From JAKAXS01 sp965279065 (lineage in GTDB: Bacteria > Pseudomonadota > Alphaproteobacteria > Rhizobiales > Hyphomicrobiaceae), in assembly GCA_965279065.1 (NCBI GenBank), contig OZ257134.1, forward strand, positions 1,426,001 through 1,490,000: a stretch of 64,000 bases of DNA, given 5' to 3'. The position numbers were made by a program, and so were the translations under genes. Positions 25,810 through 35,049 of this stretch are shown piece after piece (the stretch's first letter is position 1; the number at the start of each line of letters is the position of its first letter). The notes under the pieces were generated by a model. The model did not search any database and was not told the origin of the DNA. It was given only the letters and a program-made list of their open reading frames with translations.

Positions 25810-25846
25810 GTGTCCGTTGCCCCACCCTTAATGGGCGCGACGGCAG

Positions 25847-28249
25847 CTACTCGAGTTCGAAGCTGCCCTCCAGAACGTCGCGGGAGTCGAGACCGAGCTG
25901 CACATTGAAGTGCCCGCTCTCGACCACTTCGCGCAAGTCTGCATTTACGAACTTGAGCTGGTCCTCGCCGATCTCGAAGCGTATGACGCGGCTCTCACCG
26001 GGTCCGAGCGTCACCTTTTGAAAGCCTTTCAGCTCCTTGACCGGGCGTGTCACGGAGGCCGTGGTGTCGCGGATGTAGAGCTGCACCACATTCGCCCCCT
26101 GATAGGGTCCCTCGTTGCGCAGCGTCGCCTCGGCCGTCAACGTCTGACCGCGTGGGACACGGTCCGCCGAGAGCTTCAGCCCCGACAGCGTGAAGCGGCT
26201 GTAGCTCAACCCGTAACCGAATGGATAGAGCGGCCCGTTCGGCTCTTCGAAATATTGCGAGGTGTAGTTGCCGAACCCGCTTTCGGGGGCGGGACGGCCA
26301 ATGCGGAGATGATTGTAGTAGATCGGGATCTGCCCCACCGAGCGCGGGAAGCTGATCGGCAGCTTGGCCGAGGGATTGTGGTCGCCGAACAGCACGTCGG
26401 CAATAGCGTGCCCGCCTTCGGTCCCGGGGTACCACGTCTCAAGCATGGCGTCGGCGTTGTCCTTCTCCCAGCCGATGGCAAGAGGACGCCCATTCATCAG
26501 CACGACGACCAATGGCTTGCCGGTTGCCTTCAGGGCTTGCAGCAGCGCGCGTTGCGAGCCGGGCAGGTCGAGGCTGACGCGGCTCGAGGATTCATGCGAC
26601 ATGCCACGCGATTCACCGACCGCGGCGATCACGACGTCGGCCTTGCTGGCCAGCGCCACCGCCTCATCGATCAGCGCCTGCGGGCTGCGCGGATCCTGCA
26701 CCACTTCCGGCCTGTCCCAGTTCAGATTGTTGAGATGCGCGACGATATGGGGATCGTCGGCTATGTTGGCACCGCGGGCCATGAGCAGGCGTGCCTTACC
26801 CTCGATGGCCTTTTCGATCCCGGCACGCAGCGTGACGGCAAGCTCCGGCACGCCCTGAGCTGACCAGGTTCCGAGAATATCGATCCCGGAATCGGCCAAG
26901 GGCCCGACGAGCGCGATGGTGCCGGTCTTTTTTAACGGCAGGGTCTGATTGCGGTTTTCCAGGAGCACGATGGTCTGGCGAGCGATTTCGCGCGCCGGCG
27001 CGCGATGCAGGCGGCTGTCGGCCTTGTCGTCTACGGGGTCATCGGCCGGCGAGCCCATGCGCAGGAACGGGTTGGCGAAGAGACCGAGATCATATTTGGC
27101 CCCCAGCACTTCGCGCACGCGGGCATCGATCTCTGCGATTGCGATCTCACCGGCGGCTATGAGGCCCGGCAACTGGGTGAGGTAGATCTGGTCGGCCATG
27201 CTTTGATCGACGCCGGCCTTGAGGGCGAGCTTGGCCGCCTCGCGCTCATTGCGTGCCACGCCATGGCGCTGCAGCTCGTCGATCGCGCCGTGATCGGAGA
27301 CGGTCACGCCGCGGAAGCCCCACTGCTTGCGCAGCAGATCCTGCAGCAGCCAGACGTTTGCTGTGGCGGGCACGCCGTTGATCGAGTTGAGCGCCACCAT
27401 GACGCCACCGGCCCCCGCGTCGATCGCTGCACGATAGGGCGGTAGGTAGACCTGATGCATCCGCAGCGGACTCATGTCGACGGTGTTGTAGTCGCGTCCA
27501 CCCTCCACGGCGCCGTAAAGCGCGAAATGCTTGACCGTCGCCATGATGCTGTCGGAGCTGTCGAGAGCATTGCCCTGAAAGCCCCGCACGCTCGCGCGCG
27601 CGCATTCGCAGACGAGATACGGGTCTTCCCCGAAGCCCTCCGAGGTACGCCCCCAGCGGGGGTCATGACTGATGTCGACCATCGGCGCGAACGTCATGTC
27701 CAGACCGTCGGCGCAGGCCTCGATAGCCGAAAATCGCGCGACGCGTTCGACCGCGGCGATGTCGAAGCTCGCCGCCAGACCGAGCGGAAGCGGAAAGATG
27801 GTGCGGTGGCCGTGCACGATGTCATAGGCGAAGAAGATCGGGATCTTCAGCCGGCTGCGCTCGACCGCCGCGGCCTGCAGAGGGCGATTGGCCTGTCTGA
27901 CGACGGTGTTGAAGGTGCCGCCGATGCGTCCGGCGGCGATTTCGTCCATCAGCTGGGCGTGCGGCATTTCCCGTCCGATGCTGATCAGACGCAGCTGGCC
28001 AACTTTCTCCTCGACGGTCATGCGCGCAATCAGGTCGTCGATGAAGGCCGTCTTCGCGTCCGAACCGGCTGACGGCTTGGCGGCTGCCGCCCCTGCCACG
28101 GCCCTATCCGCGACCACCCCTGTCGCGCAAGCCGCGGCCGACGCGATGGCGACGAGAGCTTGTCGCCGTGAAAGACCGCCTTCCGCCGTATCTGCACAGA
28201 CGTTCGCCTCCCGCCCGTCGGCGGCCGGCACATCGTTTGATTTGTCCAT
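25847..28249 (-). CDS. bglX: Tat-exported GH3 beta-glucosidase, BglX-like
   Basis: Periplasmic glycoside hydrolase family 3 enzyme releasing terminal beta-D-glucose from glucosides or oligoglucans. The 800-residue protein starts with a twin-arginine signal (SRRQALVAIASAAACATG). The catalytic N-domain has VGQLRLISIGREMPHAQ, FFAYDIVHGHRTIFPLPLGLA and MDISH-like VDISHDPRWGRTSEGFGEDPYL. The nucleophile Asp lies at about residue 317 in VTVSDHGAIDELQRHG, the same form as E. coli BglX. The GH3 C-domain has WYPGTEGGHAIADVLFGDHNPS, and a C-terminal fibronectin-III-like domain (ATLRNEGPYQGANVVQLY) follows. The in-frame ATG at 28372 would hide the Tat signal, so 28249 is used. It is divergent from opgG. 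Confidence 0.92.
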   Translation of the reverse strand: MDKSNDVPAADGREANVCADTAEGGLSRRQALVAIASAAACATGVVADRAVAGAAAAKPSAGSDAKTAFIDDLIARMTVEEKVGQLRLISIGREMPHAQLMDEIAAGRIGGTFNTVVRQANRPLQAAAVERSRLKIPIFFAYDIVHGHRTIFPLPLGLAASFDIAAVERVARFSAIEACADGLDMTFAPMVDISHDPRWGRTSEGFGEDPYLVCECARASVRGFQGNALDSSDSIMATVKHFALYGAVEGGRDYNTVDMSPLRMHQVYLPPYRAAIDAGAGGVMVALNSINGVPATANVWLLQDLLRKQWGFRGVTVSDHGAIDELQRHGVARNEREAAKLALKAGVDQSMADQIYLTQLPGLIAAGEIAIAEIDARVREVLGAKYDLGLFANPFLRMGSPADDPVDDKADSRLHRAPAREIARQTIVLLENRNQTLPLKKTGTIALVGPLADSGIDILGTWSAQGVPELAVTLRAGIEKAIEGKARLLMARGANIADDPHIVAHLNNLNWDRPEVVQDPRSPQALIDEAVALASKADVVIAAVGESRGMSHESSSRVSLDLPGSQRALLQALKATGKPLVVVLMNGRPLAIGWEKDNADAMLETWYPGTEGGHAIADVLFGDHNPSAKLPISFPRSVGQIPIYYNHLRIGRPAPESGFGNYTSQYFEEPNGPLYPFGYGLSYSRFTLSGLKLSADRVPRGQTLTAEATLRNEGPYQGANVVQLYIRDTTASVTRPVKELKGFQKVTLGPGESRVIRFEIGEDQLKFVNADLREVVESGHFNVQLGLDSRDVLEGSFELE

Positions 28250-28438
28250 GCTTTGTTCGTTCACCTTAATTGTGATCGCGAGAGGCGGGCGGGAGGCAGG
28301 GGGGAGATTGTTTGGCGTTCGCTCCTTGACCCCTGCATGGATGTTAGGCATCTGTGCTCGTGCGCGTGGCATCCCGCATACTAGCGGTATGCCGCAACTG
28401 CCTTATCGTTTTGGCCTTTTAAAGGAGCTTTCGCGGAC

Positions 28439-30109
28439 TTGTCGACTCGTCTCGCACCTGGCCGCTTCGATCCGGCTCGCCACCCTCCATCCCGCTTGAG
28501 ATTGTCTTGGCGCGAGCAGTGTTTTGCGCGCTTCGGCCCGGCTCTTCGGTGGCTGGCCATGGGTATGCTTTTCTTTGGCACGTCGGCGTCCGCCCAGGAC
28601 CCTCCAGGCGGCTTCGGGCTGGACGACGTGATCGTCAAAGCGAAGGCGCTGGCGGATGCGCCCTATGTCGCCCCGGTCAGCATATTGCCTGACGCGTTCA
28701 GCAAGTTGCAGTTTGCCGATTATCACAAGATACAGCCGCGACGCGACCGCTTCGCATGGGCGGATCTCGACACACCGTTCAGGTTGGCATTCTACCACCA
28801 GGGGATGCAGTTCGATCGGTCCGTGAAAATCAACGAGATCGCCGACGGCACGGTGCGCGAGATCCCCTACGATCCAAGCTGTTTCGATTTCGGCGACCTG
28901 CATTTCGATCCCGATCAGACAAGCAAGCTCGGTTGGGCAGGCTTTCGCGTATTGTATCCGATCAACCAGGCCGGGAAGAACGACGAGGTCATGAGCGTGC
29001 TGGGCGCGAGCTATTTCCGCGTCATCGGCAAGGGGCAGGTCTACGGTTTGTCGGGCAGGGGGCTTGCCATCGATACCGGCCTGCCGATCGCCGAGGAGTT
29101 TCCTGCCTTCCGCGAATTCTGGATCGGCCGCCCCGGGCAGCAGGACCGGCACTTGACCTTCTATGCCCTGCTCGACTCCCCGCGTGCGGCGGGTGCCTAT
29201 GAATTCACGCTGACGCTTGACGCCGATGCCCTGCTTGACGTCAAGGCGCGCGTCTTCCTTCGTGCGGGTGAGACGCCGGCGATGCTTGGCATCGCACCGT
29301 TGACCAGCATGTTTCTCTACGGCCCCAACCAGCCCCCGACGACGCCAAACTTCCGGGCCGCGATCCACGACTCCAACGGGCTGGCGATTCACACGGGGGC
29401 CGACGAATGGATTTGGCGCCCCCTCAATAATCCATCCACTGTCGCCCTCAGCAGCTTCGCCATCGAGAACCCGAAGGGCTTCGGCTTGCTGCAGCGCGCC
29501 CGGGATTTTTCGCGGTTCGAGGACCTGAAGGATCGCTACGATCTGCGCCCGAGCGCCTGGATCGAGCCGGTCAACGACTGGGGCAGGGGGCACATTCGCC
29601 TGGTCGAACTTCCCACGGCCGACGAAACCAATGACAACATCGCAGCCTTCTGGGTGCCCGAAACGACTCCGCCTCCGGGTACGCCCCTGCAATTCGATTA
29701 CCGCATCCGCTGGACGACTCACGAACCCGCCATCCTGCAGGGCGGCCTGTCATACGTGTGGCAGACGATACGCACCTCGGGCGAAATCTATCGTTCAAAC
29801 CTCATTCGCGCCCATGACGGTACGCTCGCCTTTCTGATCGATTTCACCGGCGACTCGCTGAGCGATCTTTCCGCCGACGCGCCGATCGCCGCGCAAGTCA
29901 GTGCCAGCGACAATGTCGAGATCGTTGGATCGGAGCTTCGGCCCAATCCTGTCATCAAGGGCTGGCGCCTCGTCTATCGGGTCAAGGTCAAGGACACGAG
30001 CAGCGTTTCTGAGCTGCGTGCTGCACTGGCGTTGCAGGGCCGCCCGCTCACTGAAACCTGGAGCTTCCAACTTCCGCCCTCGCCACCCTCTGGGACCGAA
30101 GGAAGATGA
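28439..30109 (+). CDS. opgG: Periplasmic glucan biosynthesis protein OpgG/MdoG
   Basis: Periplasmic protein involved in synthesis or branching of osmoregulated beta-glucans. Family motifs: LPDAFSKLQFADYHKIQPR, FRLAFYHQGMQFDRSVKIN, GWAGFRVLYPIN, SVLGASYFRVIGKGQVYGLSGRGLAI, TSMFLYGPNQPP, IHDSNGLAIHTGADEWIWRPL, and WIEPVNDWGRGHIRLVELP. As read from TTG 28439 it has 556 residues, with AAAGGAG at 28421-28427 and a signal-type stretch (LRWLAMGMLFFGTSASAQ). ATG 28559 would leave too short a leader. No opgH glucosyltransferase gene follows, which is unusual for this family in Enterobacteria. The divergent GH3 enzyme suggests shared glucan metabolism. Confidence 0.92.
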   Translation: MSTRLAPGRFDPARHPPSRLRLSWREQCFARFGPALRWLAMGMLFFGTSASAQDPPGGFGLDDVIVKAKALADAPYVAPVSILPDAFSKLQFADYHKIQPRRDRFAWADLDTPFRLAFYHQGMQFDRSVKINEIADGTVREIPYDPSCFDFGDLHFDPDQTSKLGWAGFRVLYPINQAGKNDEVMSVLGASYFRVIGKGQVYGLSGRGLAIDTGLPIAEEFPAFREFWIGRPGQQDRHLTFYALLDSPRAAGAYEFTLTLDADALLDVKARVFLRAGETPAMLGIAPLTSMFLYGPNQPPTTPNFRAAIHDSNGLAIHTGADEWIWRPLNNPSTVALSSFAIENPKGFGLLQRARDFSRFEDLKDRYDLRPSAWIEPVNDWGRGHIRLVELPTADETNDNIAAFWVPETTPPPGTPLQFDYRIRWTTHEPAILQGGLSYVWQTIRTSGEIYRSNLIRAHDGTLAFLIDFTGDSLSDLSADAPIAAQVSASDNVEIVGSELRPNPVIKGWRLVYRVKVKDTSSVSELRAALALQGRPLTETWSFQLPPSPPSGTEGR

Positions 30110-30247
30110 GCGATACCCATCTCCGTTCAAGGCAATAGAGTTTGTCCGGCCGAGCCGGATGGAATTTGAGATTGCAACACTGACGTCCGTCTCAAAATGA
30201 TGGCAAGGTGCCGCGCTGCCAAAGACTAGCCGTGGTAGAGAGAACTG

Positions 30248-31261
30248 ATGCGACCTCACCGCATTCTTATCGCCGCCGTCCTGTTGAGCGTTGTCGGCGC
30301 TTGCGGAGAGAAAATTCGGGTGTCGGAGGTCTGGCCCGTCGACGGACGTCTAGCCACCCGCGACGGCAAGAAGGCGCGGGATCTGAGTGGTCTCGCCTGC
30401 GACCGAGCCTTGGGTTTTCCGCGGCAATGCGTTGTCGTCGACGACGAGTCACAATCGGCTCAGGCCGTGACGCTCTACGACGGCCGCCTGGAAGCAGGCC
30501 CCGTCATTCCACTTGTTTCCGACGAGTTCGACGGCCAGCCCCTCGAACTGGACGGTGAGGGTGTTGCCTTCAGCGGCGGCAACTTCTACGTCATCGGCTC
30601 GCACGGTCATCCGCGAGACCGCAAGAAAAAGTTGGATCCGGAGCAGGACGCGGACGAAATAGCCGCGAAGATCAAGGCGAGCAGCCGTCTCCTCCGCTTC
30701 AAGGTTCCCTCTGAACGGGATGACAATCGCGAAACGTTGAAAGTCGACGTCGCCTCGTCGCGCCGCGTGCGCGAAGCGATCGCTGCTTCCCCCGCCCTAT
30801 CTCCGCACATGAAGCAGAGGCTCGACCAAAACGGCTTAACTGTCGAAGGGATTACCGTGATCGGTGATCGGCTCTTTGTAGGATTCCGCGCGCCGCTCTT
30901 GGAGAGCGGCAAGGCAGCAATCATGAGCCTCGCAGTTGACGCCTTGTTCGGCTCCGGCCCTCTCGATGCCCAGGAAACGCATCTCGATCTCGGCGGCCTG
31001 GGCGTGAGAGACCTCTGTGTCCGCGACGGCAATCTGGTGATTCTGGCTGGCCCCTCCGGCGATGAGGACGGCGCACACGCCGTGTATCTTTGGGACCGCA
31101 CGTTGCCGCCGATCCGGCTTGGCGACCTGCCGGACGTCGCTGCTGACGAAAAGCCCGAGGCGATACTTCCGTTGGATGATCCACCGGGGGCAATGCGGTT
31201 CCTGATCCTGTCGGACGGTGTCAAAGAAGGCGGACCGCGCGCAGTCGCCTTCAAACGCTAG
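30248..31261 (+). CDS. DUF3616 domain lipoprotein
   Basis: A 337-residue putative lipoprotein (leader ILIAAVLLSVVGAC, lipobox VGAC at about residues 16-19). The body matches DUF3616, a probable beta-propeller: DLSGLACDRALGFPRQCVVVDDESQ, LDGEGVAFSGGNFYVIGSHGHPRD, VEGITVIGDRLFVGFRAPLLE, and GLGVRDLCVRDGNLVILAGPSGDEDG (in overlapping parts). Function unknown. It follows opgG by 138 bases in the same direction. Confidence 0.82.
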   Translation: MRPHRILIAAVLLSVVGACGEKIRVSEVWPVDGRLATRDGKKARDLSGLACDRALGFPRQCVVVDDESQSAQAVTLYDGRLEAGPVIPLVSDEFDGQPLELDGEGVAFSGGNFYVIGSHGHPRDRKKKLDPEQDADEIAAKIKASSRLLRFKVPSERDDNRETLKVDVASSRRVREAIAASPALSPHMKQRLDQNGLTVEGITVIGDRLFVGFRAPLLESGKAAIMSLAVDALFGSGPLDAQETHLDLGGLGVRDLCVRDGNLVILAGPSGDEDGAHAVYLWDRTLPPIRLGDLPDVAADEKPEAILPLDDPPGAMRFLILSDGVKEGGPRAVAFKR

Positions 31262-31368
31262 CAGTGCCTCGCCTCCGAACCGACCAGCGCGGTGGCAAAT
31301 CTTGACGCAAGACGTGAAGGTGGCAGACAAGTAGCGGTTCGCAAAGCGTGCGCAAAGAAGGGGGCGTT

Positions 31369-32505
31369 GTGAGCAGTATCGATCCGCAGCGATTGTCGGA
31401 ACTTCTGGCTCACATTTACGATTGCGTTCTGCACCCGGAACGATGGGGTGTAGCTCTTGGCGCCATCTGCAGCGATCTGGACCTGCTGCACGCTGTCCTT
31501 GGATACTACGAAACGCCGACCGGCAAGCCGCTGCTGCGCATGCAATCCGGGATGCAGCGCGAGTGGTTCGACAGGATGCCTGCCTACGGGCCCGACATGG
31601 CCGCCTACTGGGGTGGCTCGGATCGCATCCGCGCATTTCCGGTCGGCGAAGTCATCGCGCATTCGATCGCGCAGCCGGACATGGACTACAGCGACAATCG
31701 CTTCGTTGCTGAATGGTGCGAGCCTCAGGGCGTCGCCGATTTGATCGGTACCACCGTCGTGTTGGATCCGACAGGCTTGGGTTCTCTGGTCCTGAGCAGC
31801 GAAACCAAGATTGCCGAAGGGCGCGAATACGTCTTGGACCTGTTGCGTTTGCTCGTGCCTCACGTGCGACGCGCCGTCACGATCAGCAAGATCCTCGACC
31901 TCAAGACCATTGAAGCCGCCGGCTTCGAGGCCGCCTTGTCCGCGCTTCCGAATGGCCTGGTCCTGCTCGATGCGGACATGCGCGTCCTCTATGCGAATGC
32001 CGCAGCGTCCAAGATGCTGGATACAAGAGACATCGTATACCTCAGTCAGGGCAAATTGCGACTTCACGACGAGGGTCCGGTCAGAACCCTGGAGGCCGCC
32101 TTGGCCTCGGCGACAGACATGCTCGAACTGGGGCAGCGCGGTATTGGTATTGGCGCGCGAAGCAGGAGTGGCGCCGGGGTGGTTCTCCACGTGCTTCCGC
32201 TGAGCCATGGGCTACTCCGCGCTTCTCTCGACTCGCGTGCCGTTGCCGCTCTGTTCATTACGTCGGCGGCAAATCCCCCGAGGCTGCCGGCAGACGCGCT
32301 GAGTTCGATCTATGATCTGACGCCTGCAGAGGTCCGCATCTGCGAACTGATCGCCCAGGGCAATGCGCCTACCGCCGTCGCGATACAGATCGGCATCGCC
32401 CCGAGCACGGCGAAGACGCATTTGCTCCGCATCTTTGCGAAAACCGGCACCAACCGGCAGGCAGACCTGGTTCGCCTGTGCGCCTCGCTGTCCATACCGA
32501 CCTGA
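31369..32505 (+). CDS. LuxR-type transcriptional regulator with PAS-like sensor
   Basis: A 378-residue regulator. The N-terminal 180 residues have no recognised family; a PAS-like segment follows (ALSALPNGLVLLDADMRVLYANAAASKML, in parts). The C-terminus is a LuxR/GerE helix-turn-helix (LTPAEVRICELIAQGN, then AVAIQIGIAPSTAKTHLLRIFAKTGTNRQADLVRL in parts). AAGAAGGGGGCGTT before GTG 31369 makes it a better start than GTG 31348. No partner or target is evident; signal unknown. Confidence 0.85.
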   Translation: MSSIDPQRLSELLAHIYDCVLHPERWGVALGAICSDLDLLHAVLGYYETPTGKPLLRMQSGMQREWFDRMPAYGPDMAAYWGGSDRIRAFPVGEVIAHSIAQPDMDYSDNRFVAEWCEPQGVADLIGTTVVLDPTGLGSLVLSSETKIAEGREYVLDLLRLLVPHVRRAVTISKILDLKTIEAAGFEAALSALPNGLVLLDADMRVLYANAAASKMLDTRDIVYLSQGKLRLHDEGPVRTLEAALASATDMLELGQRGIGIGARSRSGAGVVLHVLPLSHGLLRASLDSRAVAALFITSAANPPRLPADALSSIYDLTPAEVRICELIAQGNAPTAVAIQIGIAPSTAKTHLLRIFAKTGTNRQADLVRLCASLSIPT

Positions 32506-32600
32506 AATTGGCGGCCGCCCGCGGCCGAACAGGGAAGTCTGCCCACGGAACCTGCGTTGCTCGGCCACGGTTCTGTCTCCAGAAGCGATCGGAGGCGCAC

Positions 32601-32774
32601 ATGTCTGAAGCCAAATCGAAGCCCGAGACGCAGGTCGACAAGAAGACCGCGAAGGGCAAGGGCGAGGGCGGGTTCAGCCCGCATCCCGATAACAATGATG
32701 ATTTCCAGGGCGAAGACCGCTCCAAAGAGCAGGCCCGTCAAGTGACGCCGGCCGGCAAAGCCCGGTCGAAATAG
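32601..32774 (+). CDS. Small hydrophilic protein, 57 residues
   Basis: Charged and probably disordered: begins MSEAKSKPETQVDKKTAKGK, then GEGGFSPHPDNNDDFQGED, and ends RQVTPAGKARSK. GGAGGCGCAC precedes the ATG at 32601. No family is recognised; size and composition resemble small stress-related hydrophilic proteins, but this is only an impression. Confidence 0.6.
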   Translation: MSEAKSKPETQVDKKTAKGKGEGGFSPHPDNNDDFQGEDRSKEQARQVTPAGKARSK

Positions 32775-32966
32775 TCGCATCTAAAACCTGAGGTCGCGAG
32801 CGCCAAACGCCAGGCCTCAGAAATTGCTTGGAATAATTCAAAATTCTCAGCGCGGCGGTCGAAAGGCCGGCGCGCTTTTGTCCAATTCCACTCCTGTTCC
32901 CGATGGAACATACGGCCCGCAGCTGCCGTTCTACCTTCAACCACACCACATTAATTGTTGTTACTA

Positions 32967-32999
32967 AACCCGGATCCGGGTTGTCCGCGACATATCGCG
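32967..32999. promoter_or_regulatory. Two adjacent palindromes upstream of a Crp/Fnr gene
   Basis: A perfect 16-base palindrome, AACCCGGATCCGGGTT, at 32967-32982 is followed at 32986-32999 by CGCGA-CATA-TCGCG. Both lie in the 5' spacer of the Crp/Fnr-family gene starting at 33036, the expected place for autoregulatory operators. They do not match the CRP or FNR consensus. Confidence 0.45.
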
Positions 33000-33035
33000 A
33001 ACATAAGTATGAGTGGTTCGGCCGGAGTGAGTGTA

Positions 33036-33725
33036 ATGCATACCGTCGTTCGCGCTGAGTCATCGCCATCCGTGGAAGCCGCCGTGCTTCCGGAGGCTGC
33101 AGACGTTTCCACCGCCTCTACCCAAGAGGACACGAACACGCTCCAGCAGCGCGTTCCGACCGGTGAAGTCTTGTTTCATCCCGGACAAGAGCGCCGCCAC
33201 TACCGCGTGGAAGAAGGCGCGATCTTCCATTACGTGCGCTGGGCCGATGGCGGCCACGACCTGATTGAGGTTGCCTTTCCGGGCGACATCGTCGGACTGG
33301 GCCATTTGAGCACGCACATCAGCACCGCCCAGGCGATGGTCGATTCCGTCGTCAGCCCCGTCTCTGACAGCGAGATCGAAGCGCTGCTGGATAGCGACGA
33401 TCGCCTGCCGCTGCTGCTTGCCAGCGCCGGTGAGCGCGAGTTCGACTATATGCGCGACACCACGCTCAATTCCGGAAAGCGCACGCCGATCGAACGCGTC
33501 GCCAACTATCTGCTGGCTGTGGCGGACATCGATGCGCCCGGCCCAGTCGCCGTGATTGCCGATGATGTTTCGTCGGGCTATGTCGCCGACCAGCTGCAGA
33601 TGAGCGTAGACACTTTGTCGGCGGCCCTTGTCGGCTTGGAGCGCAAAGGCCTCGTCGCGCCTGCAAAGGGCGGGCTTCAGATCACCGATGTCGTCGAATT
33701 GGAACGGGTCGCCAGCGCCGCTTGA
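33036..33725 (+). CDS. Crp/Fnr-family transcriptional regulator
   Basis: A 229-residue regulator. It has a cyclic-nucleotide-binding-type jelly roll (PTGEVLFHPGQERRHYRVEEGAIFHYVRW in parts, then IEVAFPGDIVGLGHL) and a C-terminal winged helix (TPIERVANYLLAVADI, then SSGYVADQLQMSVDTLSAALVGLERKGLV in parts). No FNR-type cysteine cluster is present, so it does not sense oxygen through a 4Fe-4S centre. Start choice: GGAG 8 bases before ATG 33036; upstream in-frame starts at 33009 and 32955 lack one. Resembles FixK/NnrR-like alphaproteobacterial members, but targets are unknown. Confidence 0.85.
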   Translation: MHTVVRAESSPSVEAAVLPEAADVSTASTQEDTNTLQQRVPTGEVLFHPGQERRHYRVEEGAIFHYVRWADGGHDLIEVAFPGDIVGLGHLSTHISTAQAMVDSVVSPVSDSEIEALLDSDDRLPLLLASAGEREFDYMRDTTLNSGKRTPIERVANYLLAVADIDAPGPVAVIADDVSSGYVADQLQMSVDTLSAALVGLERKGLVAPAKGGLQITDVVELERVASAA

Positions 33726-33785
33726 GCCGGTACGCGCTGACGGTCCGACAACTGCGAGTGCCGGCAACCCGAAGCGGGGAGCACA

Positions 33786-34079
33786 ATGGATACGTCGCTG
33801 GACCGTCCGATCTCCACTGCCGAAATCAAGGCCTTCATCACCGGCAAGCGCATTACAGGCTGTGTTGTCTGCAACCACTACGACTGGCGCATCAAGGATG
33901 ACGCGACCGCCATCAGCTGCCAGTGTGGCGCCGACAGCCAGACCCAACAGTCCACGCCGATCGGCATCATCATGCTGGTTTGCCAGAACTGCGGAGCGCT
34001 GGAATTCCACGACCGCACTGTCATCGCCCGCTGGCTCGATTGCCATCGCGCGAAGTCGTCTCCGACACCTGCGCAGTAG
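33786..34079 (+). CDS. Small zinc-ribbon-like protein
   Basis: A 97-residue protein with three Cys motifs: CVVCNHYDW (about 26-29), CQCG and a second CxxC in CQNCGALEFHD. Two CxxC pairs can form a zinc ribbon; the motif layout resembles small regulatory or RNA-associated ribbons. No named family is recognised. It lies between two Crp/Fnr genes and abuts the convergent one with no spacer (34079/34080). Confidence 0.65.
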   Translation: MDTSLDRPISTAEIKAFITGKRITGCVVCNHYDWRIKDDATAISCQCGADSQTQQSTPIGIIMLVCQNCGALEFHDRTVIARWLDCHRAKSSPTPAQ

Positions 34080-34820
34080 TTAGTCGTTCTCGTCTGGATA
34101 GACGCCGCGCAACACGATCTCGAAGTGCGTGCGCACGCTCTCGTTGCACAGGCAGGAGCGAGACTGCAGCGCCTGCTTGTCGCGAACAACCAGCGCACCC
34201 CGTCCCGTTTCGATGATGCCTTCCGCCTTGAAGCTCTGAACGACGCGGCTGGCATAGCTGCGTCCGACGCCGAGCATGAACGCCAACTGCTCCTGCGTCA
34301 GGGGCAGAATGTCGTCGCCGGCGCGGTCCATGGCAGCCAGAATCCATTTTGCGGTGCGCTGCTCGATGGAGTGGATGGCATTGCAGGCCGTGGATTGCAG
34401 CACTTGCGCAAGCAGGCAGTCCGCGTAGCGCGCGAACAGATTTCGCAGGCTGGTGGATTTCAGCTTGGCCGCCTCCAGATCCGTGACCTTCAGCCGGACC
34501 GCGGGTCCGCCGAACTTGATGACGATCTTGGCATATGCCGGCAGGTTGCCGTGGCTGACGATTCCGCCGACGGCACCCTCACGCCCGACCAGTATCGTGT
34601 CGACGTCGCGCCCATCGACGTTCGTGACGAGGAACGAGACCAGCGTCGGCCCACAGGGAAAATAGACGATCTCGACGTTCTCGCCCGGCCCGTAGAGTTG
34701 GTCGTGCGGGTCGAAGGCTAGGGGCTGCAGATTTGGCTTCAGGAGTCCGTAGTCGTCAGGGTGTAGACAGCGGAGCAAATTGTTCAAAGGCCGCTCATTG
34801 CCGTCACTTCGCAATATCAT
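34080..34820 (-). CDS. Crp/Fnr-family transcriptional regulator
   Basis: A 246-residue regulator. An N-terminal cNMP-binding-like domain (YGPGENVEIVYFPCGPTLVSF, then EGAVGGIVSHGNLPAYAKIVI) is followed by the long dimer helix (LAQVLQSTACNAIHSIEQRTAKWIL in parts). The Crp-type HTH is LPLTQEQLAFMLGVGRSYASRVVQSFKAEGII (in parts). This arrangement is typical of a large uncharacterised alphaproteobacterial Crp group. A 16-base palindrome lies 61 bases upstream of its start. Confidence 0.87.
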   Translation of the reverse strand: MILRSDGNERPLNNLLRCLHPDDYGLLKPNLQPLAFDPHDQLYGPGENVEIVYFPCGPTLVSFLVTNVDGRDVDTILVGREGAVGGIVSHGNLPAYAKIVIKFGGPAVRLKVTDLEAAKLKSTSLRNLFARYADCLLAQVLQSTACNAIHSIEQRTAKWILAAMDRAGDDILPLTQEQLAFMLGVGRSYASRVVQSFKAEGIIETGRGALVVRDKQALQSRSCLCNESVRTHFEIVLRGVYPDEND

Positions 34821-34880
34821 GTGTTCAACCTTGCTGCATATTTTGCAGACCCAATCATAATTATTATTATTCTCCGCGTG

Positions 34881-34896
34881 TGTTCACTAGTGAACA
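34881..34896. promoter_or_regulatory. 16-base perfect palindrome, candidate Crp-family operator
   Basis: TGTTCACTAGTGAACA lies upstream of the minus-strand Crp/Fnr gene (start 34820), in an AT-rich spacer that also contains CTGCA-TATTT-TGCAG at about 34832-34846. Placement suggests autoregulation. The palindrome has no FNR-type TTGAT half-sites. Confidence 0.5.
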
Positions 34897-35049
34897 GACT
34901 GGCCGAATTCCTTGTGGTGATTTGATGTCGTGACCGGCGGTGCGCCTCAACGGGCGCCGCGGCGTACAGCCGTGAAGGCAGATTGATCTGGGCGCCGGTA
35001 CATGTCGGCGCGCCACGCTTTCCACCTTTAACGCGAGGACACCCATCCC

